Below are positions 42,021 through 53,680 of a stretch of 64,000 nucleotides of DNA, one piece after another (the first letter of the stretch is position 1; each line of letters starts with the position of its first letter). Source of the DNA: Capitulum mitella (taxonomy: Eukaryota; Arthropoda; Thecostraca; Pollicipedomorpha; Pollicipedidae); contig CP099854.1 in assembly GCA_030062745.1 (NCBI GenBank), positions 11,310,014-11,374,013 of the forward strand, given 5' to 3'. A model generated the notes under the pieces. That model ran no database searches. It was not told the origin of the DNA and saw only the letters and a list, made by a program, of their open reading frames with translations. A program made the position numbers and the translations under genes.

Positions 42021-43217
42021 GCCCCACAGTGGGGCGGTTGCCCGCGGAACTGAGGTTTTCCCAAGGTTGCGAGAGGACGAACAAATGCAGTGCCACGAAA
42101 CCCTGAGTACCCTTTGCTTCATCATTTTTACACTTTGTGTCAAATGTTTCACCTCAGGTCTCGTCAGATGTATGACCTAGATTATGTGAATCTATGTTCA
42201 AAAAAGTTCAGCGCTCTGTAACTTTTTCGGAAAACAAGATATGCCAACAAAACTTTCGGAGCTCACAAACCTTAATAAATGCAACAGATCTGCTATGTAC
42301 GATTTTTCGGAAATTTCGGGCTCATTGACCTAACATCAATCCCATTCTTAAGACATGCCGATTTTCCGAACTTTGAGGGATTTTTTTACAGTGGTTTTAG
42401 TGTCGGGTGATACAGACACCCATTGGCCATCAATGGACAAAGTATCAATGACTTTCAGCTCTTGACCTAATATCAGGTCACGAATAAGTGTTATGAGCCG
42501 AAATAATTGTTATGAGACGTCAAAATCGGCGACGAATTACTCAGAACGAGTTGAAAATGGCAGAACTGGCTCGCGCGGTGGTGAGTAGTAAAAAAATTCA
42601 AAAAGTTTCGAAAAAATTGCGTATTTTGGAAATAAACGGACTCTCGCGAATAAAGCCCAACCAATAACTAACGATAACTAACGAATTTTCCCAAAATCTA
42701 AGCGTGCGAAACAATTTTAAAAATCACTAGGATAAAAAAATATCCGGAAAGGCCTTTGTTGCGGAAATAAAAAAACACCAAAATAAGTTCACGTTAATTT
42801 CATACCGCGTTTGGTCACGTTGCTTGCCCTCAGTCGGCTCGAAAATTTCCGTGTCTTTAACTCAAGGTTTCGGCGTATATATGAAACATACCAGAGGAAT
42901 TATGCGCTTGTTGACGTCTGCGAACTTTTGCCTTTTCATTAGTGCATTTACCCAGCCTCTGTTAATCACAGCCCTTCAAGATCCAGGTTCATTCTCGGTT
43001 TCACGCTGTCGGTTGTGAGAAAACATATATAGGGCGCAAATGGCTTACATACTCTCCAAAACTAAAAATGAGACCAGTTACGAGCCCTACTTGTCACTAG
43101 CTTTCCAGAGGTGTGCTCATTTTTATCGTGCGACCAGCTGTTCGTGAGTTGGAGGGGGGTCAACCGCCCCTTTCCCCAGTCGATCGTGATCGGCGCCGAC
43201 CGCCAGTCGAGCTCGGG
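42021..43217. other. Intergenic DNA, nothing recognised
   Basis: AT-rich; only short frames. Confidence 0.5.
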
Positions 43218-43859
43218 TTAAATGCATTGATAGCATCTTGTATGTTTTAGGAAGGATATAAATGGTGTACATCCAGCTTGATGAATGACGATGCATTACA
43301 GTGAAAACGGATGGGCCACTGTCGGAATGAATACCATTTGGTGACATATCGGTGTTATGGTGACTTTCAGAGGAAAGTTCAGTCGCATTTGCTGTGCTCA
43401 TGGCGAGAATTTGCCGTTTCTGGCAAGAACTGGCAATGCGCAGGCACGTGTCGAAAACACAGAACGGTCTTGGATATCCGATGACAAACGCTGTCTAGTC
43501 TCTGCTCTTGGATCGCTTGACGCGTAGGCTCGCCATGGGGAGTAGGTAGAAAGAACAGCCGCACATCGGCAGTTACCGGGTAGGCACCGTCATTACGTTA
43601 CATGAGTCCGTTTCCGCTCAGAACAGGGCGGTGACGTCACTGGTGCCTGGTGCCGGCAATTGCGCAACATGTGAGGAGAGGCAAGTGAATATAGCACCGG
43701 CTGTACAGCGCACATGTTTCTGCGTTTTATTATATTATGTTAGTATACTTCCCGATCGATATGTTCCATCTTAGGTTCTCTGTTCAGCTGGAGTACTCGG
43801 AGAGCCTGCTGGATGGTGGCGCACGGCACTGTCATATTGTATAGCGCTGCGGAGTCGGT

Positions 43860-43875
43860 GGCTCTAGAAAGAGCT
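43860..43875 (-). other. Histone-3'-end-like stem-loop, copy 4
   Basis: On the minus strand it reads AGCTCT-TTCT-AGAGCC followed by ACCGACTCC; five of six stem pairs form. It is equivalent to the other three copies in the palindrome. Confidence 0.35.
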
Positions 43876-44074
43876 GGGTATTCTATTGCCGTTTTGGCCG
43901 TGGACCTTCTTCGGTGCGTCATGGCGTCCAGTCGCGACGGCTGCCAAGAGCGGCCCGTAGCCACAGTCACGTAGCTACAGTCCGGACTGTATTTTCAGTC
44001 TCATCCTGGCAACTGCCTCGATTGGACGCACCGACGCACCGAAAAAGGTCCACGGCCACGATTGCAAAATACCC

Positions 44075-44090
44075 GGCTCTTTACAGAGCC
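44075..44090 (+). other. Histone-3'-end-like stem-loop, copy 1
   Basis: GGCTCT-TTAC-AGAGCC followed by ACCA, preceded by CAAAATACCC. Six base pairs, a four-base loop and the ACCA tail match the metazoan replication-dependent histone mRNA 3' stem-loop recognised by SLBP. No histone coding sequence is visible upstream, so this is resemblance only. Confidence 0.45.
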
Positions 44091-44268
44091 ACCAACTCCA
44101 CTGCGCCACGCAGTACGATTATGCCGCATGCTACCATCCGTCCACAATATACATGAACGACTATGTTTGTAATACACATAAAGTCAAGAACAGTGGCATT
44201 CAGAAACCAAACCCAGCTTAGAGAAATTATAGGCTGTTTGATGTCTCACATGCCGCAGCAGGGTTGGC

Positions 44269-44284
44269 GACTCTGAAAAGAGCC
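44269..44284 (-). other. Histone-3'-end-like stem-loop, copy 2
   Basis: On the minus strand it reads GGCTCT-TTTC-AGAGTC followed by GCCA. The TTTC loop is the commonest histone loop; one pair is a G-U wobble. Confidence 0.4.
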
Positions 44285-44486
44285 GCGTATTTTGCAGTCG
44301 TTTTGGTCGTGGGTTTTCTCCGGTGTATCAGGACGTCCAGTCACGGCGGTCACCAAGAAAAGACTGTATATACCGTCTGAACTGTAGCTAGGTGGTTGTG
44401 GCTGCGGGCCGCTCTCGGCAGCCGCCGCGACTGGACGTCCTGACAAACCGAAGAAGGTCCACGGCCGAAACGACAGCAAAACACCC

Positions 44487-44502
44487 GGCTCTTCTTAGAG
44501 CC
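44487..44502 (+). other. Histone-3'-end-like stem-loop, copy 3
   Basis: GGCTCT-TCTT-AGAGCC followed by TCCA, preceded by CAAAACACCC. The stem is perfect; loop and tail deviate. Confidence 0.35.
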
Positions 44503-45071
44503 TCCAGTCCGCTGCGCCGTACAGTACGATAATGACATACGCTGCCATCTCGCGGGCTCTTCGAGAACTCCAACTGCGTAACTGAAAATGGAACATATCG
44601 ACCAAGGATGACAGCATACCATAAAAAGAGTAACATCTGCGCTGTACAGCCGGCGCTGTGTTCACTTCCCGTTCATTAAATGCCTCGCACCTGCCGGCAC
44701 CCAGCACTAGTGATGTCACCGTCCTGTATTGACCGTCTCGGGAACGGATTCATATTTTACGATACCCCGGTAACTGCTGACGTGCAGTTGTTCATTCTAC
44801 CTGCTCCCCAGTTGCGAGCCGTATGTGTCACGCAATCCGGGAACAGTGACGAACGTGCACGTGCCTGGTGCCCGTGCTGGTCGGAAACGTCAAAGTCTTG
44901 TCATAAAGACGATAGCAATGTCAACCGAACTTTTCCGGTAATCCTCATTGAAAGGGAAATGGTATTTCGGCAATGGCCCATCCGTTTTCACTGTAACGCA
45001 TTGCCATTCATCAAGCTGCAAATACATCATTCATCTTCCGTGAACATAACAGATTTGATCAGTGCACTTAA

Positions 45072-45350
45072 CACTCAACCTATCATTCTGAAACTTCAAA
45101 TTTTCTCATAAAATAAATGTTGGAAATGTTGTGTGCTACCATCCTGTTTTTAACACTAATGTCAGTAGGGACTTTAATGCCTTGGGAACGCAAAACATGA
45201 TCTTTTGCACAAAAAATGGCACTCAAAGAATATTTTTGAAAATCTTTGTTTCGATGTTCTCCATTGCCTAAAAGTCCCATGCAAGCTATGGTGTACGCCC
45301 CCCTCCCCCCAGCAAAAGCCTAAAATCGATCCGGTCTCATATGCAAAGAT
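45072..45350 (-). repeat. Dispersed repeat E, copy 2
   Basis: Read on the minus strand it aligns with 40520-40592 and then, without a gap, with 41811-42020. At the junction GGACTTTTAGGCAATGG corresponds to GGACCTTTAA joined to ACAATGG. It therefore represents the site of MITE copy 4 before insertion. Its other end meets the palindrome at TTAA 45068-45071. Confidence 0.65.
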
Positions 45351-48300
45351 GTACTTCAACGCAAGCGATATTAGTTGATTCTTTCAACCAGTCAGAAAGC
45401 TCAAAACTGACCTACTAACTGCTGACTTGTGCAGCCAATCGGAAGACTTATATTTCATTTGTTAAAAGGGAACAATTAAACATGCTTTGATATGACAAAA
45501 ACGTGTTAGTTTGGTGACAAAGGGGAAAACTTAAATATGGATGGGCGTGGATTTTAAGGCATATTTTTCGCTATAACGGACTGGACCGGGTTGGGCTCTG
45601 GAATTTCGGAAAAGGCGGATTGGGAATGACTTTGATCTTGGACTTCACGGATTGGATTATGCCGGACCCTGAAAATTAAATTCATAACGGGCTCTACCAA
45701 TGGCGGCAAAGTAATGATTTTCCACACCATTAAATGGCAGACCCACTACATTTATCAAACAGAATATGAAACATGTCTAGGAAACAATGCACACACATTA
45801 CCCAAAACTAGCCAAAAATTAGGTGTTGCATTGTTAGGGTTGCTCAAAATCCGCACTGACTGTTCGCCATCCTCCAGAACGTGTTTTCGTCGACTACACT
45901 TGTTTTTGAGAACTTGTTAACCATTTGCTGCCCTCCAGCACAAAAGTGACCTAGAGTTCCCCTCGACAACAAGCTCTGCTTAATCTGAGGGACTACTAGG
46001 TTCAGGTGTGTCTCTGGGATACATCCCTCCCCCTCAATGGTGACTGCTTGAAAAAGTGAGGTGAAATGAACTTGTGGGTTAGACGTCTTTTGGCCCTGAC
46101 GGCATAACCAAAAAACCCTCATGATTTTTGAATGCTCGGAGACGAAGCAGACAACTATTTTAATCCGTCAGTGACGTTTTATTGAGATGTGCGATGTTGC
46201 TGGCCGTCTGTGAGTGTTTTCCTGTTTTCGCTGGTGCTGTCATAAAATATCCCGGCCGGAATTCTTTGCTGGTTAACGCGAAAATGTTTGCCGCTGTCAG
46301 GCATAATTTATCAGGGCATTAGGCGTTTATCCTCCCGTTCACGGTGCTTTATCCTACGACGCCTTCGTTTTATGCCTAGTTGTCATATCCCCGCCTTAGC
46401 ACCGGGGGTAAGAGAACTACATGAAAAAGGGGGTAAGAAGCTTTGTGCGGCGTCTTATCCAGCGTCATTGCGCACCCTACAGGTACACCTGTTGTCTCAT
46501 GGATGTAGTAATCTTTTCTTCGGCTTTGTTTTCGTTTCTTTTCGGACACGTGTAGAACTTACTCCGTAACTCTAAGTTAGTCCTTGTCGTACAAACTAAG
46601 TGATTTTATACAAAAAGTGTTTCAGTTTTGATAGTTTCCCTACGAATATTTCACCAAAACGTCATTGGTAAAATTGCGTGGTATGAACATGTACAACTGA
46701 AATGATAAAAAACAAAAAAGGAATGATGAGGAGCAAAAAAGCAAACATAACAAAAAAAGAACAAAGAACAAGAACAAAAAACAAAAAAAAAAACAACAAG
46801 CAAGTTAACTGTTGGCGTCTGCTTGACATTTTGGATGAACGGTGTGGAGATATCGGCCTTTGCAATGTTGTGCAACATTCCGTGAAAATGTGCAACATGG
46901 ACAAACTGACTTACGGGGTCATCCAGACATGTCACCAAATGGGCCAGGAAATTAGCACGATACGCTACAACGAAGGACAAGTTTGACCCGACCTGGCACC
47001 TTGACATTGCATGACCCTGGGCGTGTATATTGGAATATGACATTAAGCTCCCAGGAACATATTATCAAGCAAACTTCCGTTTAGTTCTGTTTGTCATTGT
47101 GATTATGCGACCCTGGAGAAAATGACCACTTTTTTGTGTTCCACCTGACCTGTGACGGATACACATAGTGACAGAGATTTTTCATTTATAATAGTCTTAT
47201 TGGACGCAGGGGCGTGACACGCTTTTACAAACCTTTTTGTTCTCTGTTCGAATCGTGAACAAGACGTTTTATGTGTAACTGTCATGCCACGTGAACGCAA
47301 GCAACCGTGACATGAACAGAACGCGAAGAGGGTGGTCGTAGAAATGTGTCCCGTTAGCAGCGTAACTGTTCAAATATCCTTTGAATGACAGCGTTTTTAT
47401 CATGATCGCATGTGATATTTTGATGTATGTATTTTAACTGAGCCAGAGTCATGGCAAAAATGGTACCTACCTTTGAAAATGGGTCAGCTCCATCCGAAAC
47501 GTTAAGTAGATCAAAATGTTATATCATATTGGACGATAAATATTCCCTTGACGACGGACAGAACGAGACTTAGTCTGAAACATCGAACAGGCAAGATTCT
47601 TTTAAGAACGCGTTACGCCCTTGCGTTGAATAACACTTGCACACACATACACACACAGACGTACACACACACGTACACGCACACATCTTTATATGTCCCA
47701 AATATGGAGATTCGGCGTTTTTTTACACATTCAAATGAACAGTGAAAATAGTTTGGCGCCCCCGTCCCTCCAGCACATGGTGTATAAACGTCAGTCGCAT
47801 TATAATAGCACGGCACAGTTGTCTCCGATAGTAAGCGTGGGACCGACGGGGGCGGCATAAAAATCTCCAACAGATAGTTCCGGTTTTTGTGCAGTGTCGT
47901 CGTTGGGGGTAAGGCCGTAGGCAGAAGCTGTGTAACACTGAGACAGAAGGCGTGTTATCCGGGGTAAGACGCCTTTTGTCATGTCTCGCCGAGACAACAA
48001 TTTCATATGTTTAGAATAAAGATAATGAACTAATCAACTCGCCATATTTAGGGAAATGAAACACATTTCACATAAAACGGACGTTTAACTCGTACAGTGA
48101 CAGGTTATAGCACAACAGTAATTCATAGAGTTTCTGGTGCGTTTTACCCTACGTTGTCCTACCTGACACGGAGTGCGGGTTCGGTTTGACACCTTTTGGC
48201 CAAGACTTATTTGCCACCAACATTTACTTTGTTGGCCATCACTAAGATGTACTGCTTGTGCCTTAGGTTTCTCTTGTAGCGATGCCGCGACTTGCTTCTA

Positions 48301-49639
48301 TCATATTTTCTCACTGGTTTGAACATTAACGTAATGTTCTGGCTCAACGAGCAATTTGGTTGGGCTGAACACGCTTCGTACTTGGGTAACGTGGACTGAA
48401 CGGACTGAATGTACACATACTTGGGTATGCCCAACAACTGTACGGAATACGGATGTTTCGCAGGGAAAACCAGGGCTAAGCCCCTACTCGATCAAAAGCG
48501 GTTTTGCCCTGCTAATTCCTGTGTGGGCTGGCCCAAATCATTCTCTGGCAATGGCTGAGTTGGGTATTTACTTGGGCTGGACCGAGAACTGTTCTGTCTT
48601 TCCACGATCAGGCTTGGAACAGACGGCCATTTTCGTAACGCGAAAAAGTTCAGTTGACCAACCCATAACCGTAACCCGCCCAACGAGAGGAGCTGTACTC
48701 CAGGCACGTTGTGCGGTTGGGTTCTACCGAGGCAACTTTATAGGGTCCTGCAGTTTAACAACGCCAGTATAGTGCATAGTGCTTGTTGAGTGCAACAAAG
48801 TTGTCATGGTCTTAGATTTCACGTATTCGAAAGCCTTCAGATTTCAATGTCTTCCGATTTCTCCTAAACCTTGGGGTCTTCTTCAAAAGTCTTTGGCTTC
48901 TGACGACTTTCTAAGGCCACCAGATGTCTTCAGCTCTAGTTCCCAGAGTCAGCACCGAAGGGAATCAGACAAAGACGTCTGAAAGCCCATTAAAGCCTCA
49001 AGTACATCAATCGTGCCGCAGTGCCGTTAGGTGAATCATATCCGCAATGTTCAACGATAATTCCTCTTTGTAACCTTACAATAGTTCTCACCCACGGAAA
49101 CTGCTGAGCTCTTGCATCCGCCTCACATCAGCCAGTTTTTTAAATTCCGTACGTTCCCATGCCCGTTCAGTGGTTGAAGCCTAGTCTTCCCAGAATATTC
49201 AGATTGCAGAGCTCCTAATTGGTTGTATACGACACTGTAATTGCACCACCCCTTTTTATCATTTCCGTTCGTAGGTGATACATAAGCAGGGCCGATTTTC
49301 GCTCAGTATCTGTCTATCTATCCATCCGCTGAACATGTGGCGGGCCCTGTGACGCTCGTGACGTAGTGAAACGCTAGTGCTGTGAGTAGTCCGTGTTTGA
49401 CGTCAAGGATGTAGGTGGTGAAAGTGGAGACTCTGTGTGTCTGACGAATAAACGAAAAATTGGCAAGGAGAACTTGTGAAAAGATAATTATTGAACAAAG
49501 AGAAATATTGGCACAAACGACGTCGCCAATAGCACAACTATCATGCCAACCAGAACTCTGCTACAAGTTGGTGCCAAATGACCCGGATTTGCAAATGAGC
49601 CAACATTTCGTATTTTACTGCGATCTTATGTGTCTACTA
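45351..49639. other. Intergenic DNA, no gene recognised
   Basis: The stretch includes an A-rich tract (46700-46800) and a CA/GT microsatellite (47638-47686). Around 48480-48680, motifs like TTGGGCTGG recur and give an ORF of 138 codons on the plus strand with no domain signature. Nothing else stands out. Confidence 0.4.
47638..47686. repeat. (CA)n-rich microsatellite
   Basis: Imperfect CA repeat interrupted by TA and GA dinucleotides and CGTA units. Confidence 0.8.
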
Positions 49640-49981
49640 CCGATCTAAAGGACCATCAGGATCATGGCCTGATTTGAAGCACGCTTGGGTCTCATTTTTG
49701 ATGCATAGTTCTGCCATAAACATCAAAAGTCCATAGGCATTGGATTTATCGCAAGTAAAAAGTACCCTTTTCTAACTTTTTTGCCCCCTCCCTGTACCTA
49801 CCCCGTACAAAATTTTCGAGATTTCTTGTCGGAGTATGTGGCTTACGCCATGGCGAACTGGCTACCTCTTGCGATGTCAGATCGGACGGGTAGTTTTTGA
49901 GATCTCGGGGGGGAGAGAGGGGGCAATGAAGCCCCTCCCCAAACGGGAATGCAGCAAAGCGTTTTGGGCATGGGAATACGG
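49640..49981 (-). mobile_element. Partial TTAA MITE of a diverged subfamily (minus orientation)
   Basis: The right edge reads GGGAATACGG against TTAA at 49982-49985, the complement of CCGTATTCCC as in copy 4. Inside are a G/C-run segment (49907-49940), the AGTTTTTGAGATCTCG block, and TTTTTGCCCCC with CCTGTA, in family order. The other half is missing or unrecognisable, so the left boundary is approximate. Confidence 0.55.
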
Positions 49982-50398
49982 TTAAATGTGTTTCTGAAAC
50001 GGTCGGGAAGTAACTGACAAACCTAGGTCTTTAAAGACCTGACCTATAACGTCATCGGCGACTTTGGGGTCAACAAATGGGAATAACCCCTCGGTCATCA
50101 GAGTGACAGAATCTGTGTGACTTTCGAAACATCCGGCCATTGGTTGCCAAAATAGGCCTGGGGTCCAAATGATCTCAAAACTAGAAGGTAGCAAAATACC
50201 CCATTGCGTGCATGGGTAATTAGTTGGCAATATGCGGAAACGCACAAATTTCCATTGACGTACGTGACATCAACAAGGAGTGTCTCTGAACTGCACCTTT
50301 TCTCCTGAACCAAAGGTAATTGTCCCATAGTCGGCGGAACTCCTGGCGGAAGCGGCGGACTTTTGGCCGAAATTCCGGACCAGCCGTCTCCGTTTCAG

Positions 50399-50629
50399 TC
50401 CTGGGACCAGACAGAGCTGGCCAGGCGGCTGTGGCCGGAGATAGTGCGGCGTCAGGACGTGCTGGCCCACGACAGCTACATCTGTCGTGCCGCTCCCGTC
50501 CGCCAGTTCCCGCTCAGCCGGCCGTGGCCCAGCCGGCGGCGGGACCGCCAGGACGTCGTGGCCTCGCCGCGGCTTCACGCTCACATTACGCTGCCGATGA
50601 AGTGTTCGAGCGAATATCGACCAGCCTAG
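50399..50629 (+). CDS. Hypothetical terminal exon, 76 codons
   Basis: A good acceptor (CCGTCTCCGTTTCAG, ending at 50398) leads into a frame starting SWDQTELARRLWPEIVRRQDVLAHDSYICRAAPVRQ and ending at TAG 50627-50629. It is GC-rich, unlike the surrounding DNA. The strand choice rests on the acceptor and a natural-looking amino-acid mix, but frames on both strands are open here. I do not recognise the protein. A CpG-rich non-coding patch is a real alternative. Confidence 0.25.
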   Translation, partial: SWDQTELARRLWPEIVRRQDVLAHDSYICRAAPVRQFPLSRPWPSRRRDRQDVVASPRLHAHITLPMKCSSEYRPA

Positions 50630-50649
50630 CATCAGGACCGGAAGTGGTG

Positions 50650-50840
50650 TTGAACGCTGCCGCTGGGGCTGGCGCTGGAGCTGGTGCTGATGGCCATGTT
50701 ATTGCCATTGCTGGTGCCGGCCGTGGTGCTGGTCGTTGTGCCGAGTCTGGTACTGGTTCTGGTGCTGGTGTCGGTACCGGTGCTGCTGCTGTTTTTGCAC
50801 TAGTGCTGATGCCGGCGCTGGTGCTGGTGCTGGTGATGGT
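50650..50840. repeat. GCTGGT-rich low-complexity repeat
   Basis: Degenerate hexamer repeat of GCTGGT/GCTGGC type, translated in one frame as an Ala/Gly-rich string. The frame is open because of the repeat, not because of a known domain. Confidence 0.75.
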
Positions 50841-51280
50841 TGATGTCGTCAAACGTTCTGTCGAAATACAGCATCGTGCACCCCATCATCCCCAGTGCCA
50901 CATTCTAAGACATTGTCGGCTCTCCGTCAGAAAACCGTTAGGACCGTTTTAAACACAGTGTCGCGATATTTGATAGCATATCGCGATGGTGTTGAAATGA
51001 CTGGCTTTGCGATTAGAGTCGAAGTCTGTTCCACGGACGGACGAAACAGAAGCGGAAGTGGCAGCGCGAGCTCGGCCGAAATCGCTCTGCAGGACACTCC
51101 CGTGGCGTGACGTAACGTGACGTCACCTCATGTCTCGTTTTCGCACGAACAGCGCCGCCGGCCGTTGCGGCGATGGCCGCCGCTGGCAGGCACGGCGGCT
51201 CAGCGCACCACTTCTGGCGTCACAACACACAACACGAGGCCCGACCGCGTTCACCACAGCACACACCAAGGCCATCACCG

Positions 51281-51400
51281 GGACCTGGCGGTGTACCGGT
51301 ACAGTGGACACCAGGGACCTAGCAGTGTACCTGTGCAGCGGACACCAGAGACCTGACGGTGTACCGGTACAGCAAACACTTGGGACCTGGTGATATACGG
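51281..51400. repeat. 34-bp tandem repeat, about 3.5 units
   Basis: GGACCT or AGACCT recurs at 51281, 51315, 51349 and 51383, exactly 34 bp apart. Each is followed by a GGTGTACCGGTACAG-like block and ACACC, with the last unit degenerate. Confidence 0.8.
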
Positions 51401-53556
51401 GACACGGACATGTGAACACGAACGGTGAGGTATGTGCACACGGACAACGCATGTCATTGCTTGTCGATTCGGGAACAGAAAGCGCGTCCAAATTCATGAA
51501 GGCATGATGCTGTCCTTCATAAACGAGTGTGTTCCGATTCAGGAACTCCTGCAAGGAACGCCCAAAGTCATCGACGTATATTGGTCCTAACAAGATTGTT
51601 CTAGTTCCGAGACAGAAGAGGCATTCCCCACGACATCGACCAGGTGATACCACACCACAGTCTCAAACCGTAATGAAACTGCATCCGGGGGGTAATCTGT
51701 GGGTGGGGTGTCAGCTTTCCATTTCTTAGTTCCGTCTGACCAACGATTTTTTGCTAAGACAATTTGAAACTTTAAAGTTTGCCGATTTTTGGCCAAACTC
51801 TTGGTGAGATAATGTGTATTATTTCAGTGACTGATGGTGACATTTTCAAAAGCCCGATATCGTGATGAAAACAAAATGCTGCAATGTTCATCTAGTCGCA
51901 TCTTTCTTACATGTCTCATGATTTTATTTGAACTTGAAACCTATATTCAAGATCAAATTTTCAGGACGTTGCCAGTGATTCCGATTTACATTGTGAACAG
52001 GTAAAATGTCCCTAGAAGGGTTTTGATTCGTTTTAAATCAAGAAAAGTTTGCCATTTTTATCTTTATTGCTATATATACACGTTTAATTTGCTCTACATT
52101 GGCTGAATTATCCTCATTTGGCATTTTTCGGTTCGTTATCATCGGAAAGTGACTCAAAAATTACAGGTATAAATAATTTATCGCATGCGTGTCAGTTTAT
52201 CACTTGATGCTGTTGTGAACAAACATGATATAGGAATACAGATACAAGGAAAACTCGGTGTCGTTCGCGACGGGTCGGCCGCAAACTTGAAAAAAAATCC
52301 CAAGTCGATGCCTTCGCAGACTGGGCAGTGGGCAGGTGGTGCTGGGAGTCCAGTTGGCTTAGGTGCCAAAACGGACAAAGAAGTACGGAAATGAGAATAG
52401 TTGACATGCTCGTCACCATATCATCAGTGGAACATTCTTTATAGACTAATATGATGAATGTATTTGGCAAGGCAGCTTGAGACCAATGGCCATTTGTTTC
52501 GGAAATACTGTCGCAAACACAAATTCATCTGTCGTCAACGTCTGACTCAGTATGATATTAAATGTTCCCACGACATGCAGAAATACCTGAAGTGGCATTC
52601 TGGATCGTTTCTTAGCTCTCTCACTAGGGAGGATAATTTTCTATCCTGTTCCCGGCGGTGGGGGAAAGTGTCTTTGTCGCTGCTGATGTGTTTGGACACA
52701 CTCCTAAGGTTTTTTTAGAACAGCGAGAAAACGACGGTGCTTGGCGCTGCCAGAAAAGGTACTGGTAATAATCAGTACCTTTTCTCACATCTATTGCGCA
52801 CATTTCAGACAAATGCTAATTTTGAGTCGGGTCAGATCAATGACCTAGGTGTGGTTACAGGGACCCATGCCAGAAATTGTAAAAAAGGCTGTCATAACAT
52901 TTACAGATTCAAAGATATCCAGTTGTGGATTGCTACATGACCGTATATTGACAATGGCCTTAAAATGCTTATCTTGGAATTTGTTGAAAAGGTTAGGTCA
53001 ACAACCTGAGGTAAAGGAAAAGTCTAACCATTTTCGGTATGTCGTATTTTCTGTTTTTTTTCCTTTAAAAACTGCAGATTGGGATAGATATTTAACCACA
53101 GCATCATGAGCATAAGCGGAAAGAGATGCCTGACCTCAGTCAATGCACCGGAGGTCAGGCCGAGGTCAAAGTTGTTTTCGTTTTTTGATCCCGCTTCTGA
53201 GTTAATTGCAAGCATTTTGGTGTGGCATTTTCTTTAATGTTATGACATGAGTTGTCTTTCTCGCCCCCAACAGCTCTGATGTATCCCACTTATAGCACTC
53301 AGGAGGTCAAGGCCATTTGAAATCATTAAAAGTCATCTCGATTCCAGGACCTATTTGGGCGCAAAAATTGGTTGGGAAATTAAAAAAGTACGTAAAATGT
53401 TTCCTTGTTCAACATTTTGGCTTATTTTATCAAATAACTTAGAGAGTGGTGGTGTGCGCACCAAGCCTCACCCATTGGAAAGGATATGTGCCAAATACAG
53501 CGCCGTCGTGTCTCCTTGAAAATTATGTTTATAATTATGCTTTGTGGAACACAGAA
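51401..53556. other. Intergenic DNA, no gene recognised
   Basis: AT-rich with short frames. It contains one perfect 13-bp hairpin at 52752-52785 (AGAAAAGGTACTG, 8-base loop, complement). Confidence 0.5.
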
Positions 53557-53680
53557 GGCAGTATGCTGCTCGCATTCTCATCTGCTAGTACGACAGCATA
53601 CTGCCGTACTACTACCGTACTAGTACTGCTGCTGTTTCACCCTGCCAGCCAATGGGCTGGCAGGATGAAACAGCAGCAGT
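53557..53680. repeat. Two adjacent hairpins
   Basis: First: GGCAGTATGCTG (53557-53568) pairs perfectly with CAGCATACTGCC (53594-53605). Second: 53625-53650 pairs with 53655-53680 over 26 bp with one mismatch (a G-U pair in RNA) and a 4-base loop AATG. The second stem includes CTGCTGCTGTTTCA. Confidence 0.8.

Larger units (their letters stand above)
43222..45067. mobile_element. Giant imperfect palindrome (fold-back element) bounded by TTAA
   Basis: The sequence pairs with itself in inverse orientation around a centre near 44180, with arms of about 0.85-0.9 kb. Identical pairs include a 23-nt block around GTGAAAACGGATGGGCCA (43301-43318 with 44974-44991), CAGCTTGATGAATG (43274-43287 with 45005-45018) and GGCTGTACAGCGC (43699-43711 with 44639-44651). 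Between them the arms differ by many substitutions. Each arm also folds on itself, with sub-centres near 43990 and 44375. TTAA stands at 43218-43221 and 45068-45071. The ends read ATGCATTGAT and, from the other side, GTGCACTGAT. No transposase is encoded. A TTAA-specific fold-back transposon is the best reading; an old inverted duplication is the alternative. Confidence 0.65.

Noticed and set aside
47240-47260. GTTCGAATC resembling a tRNA B-box
   Set aside because: No matching A-box or cloverleaf could be built around it.
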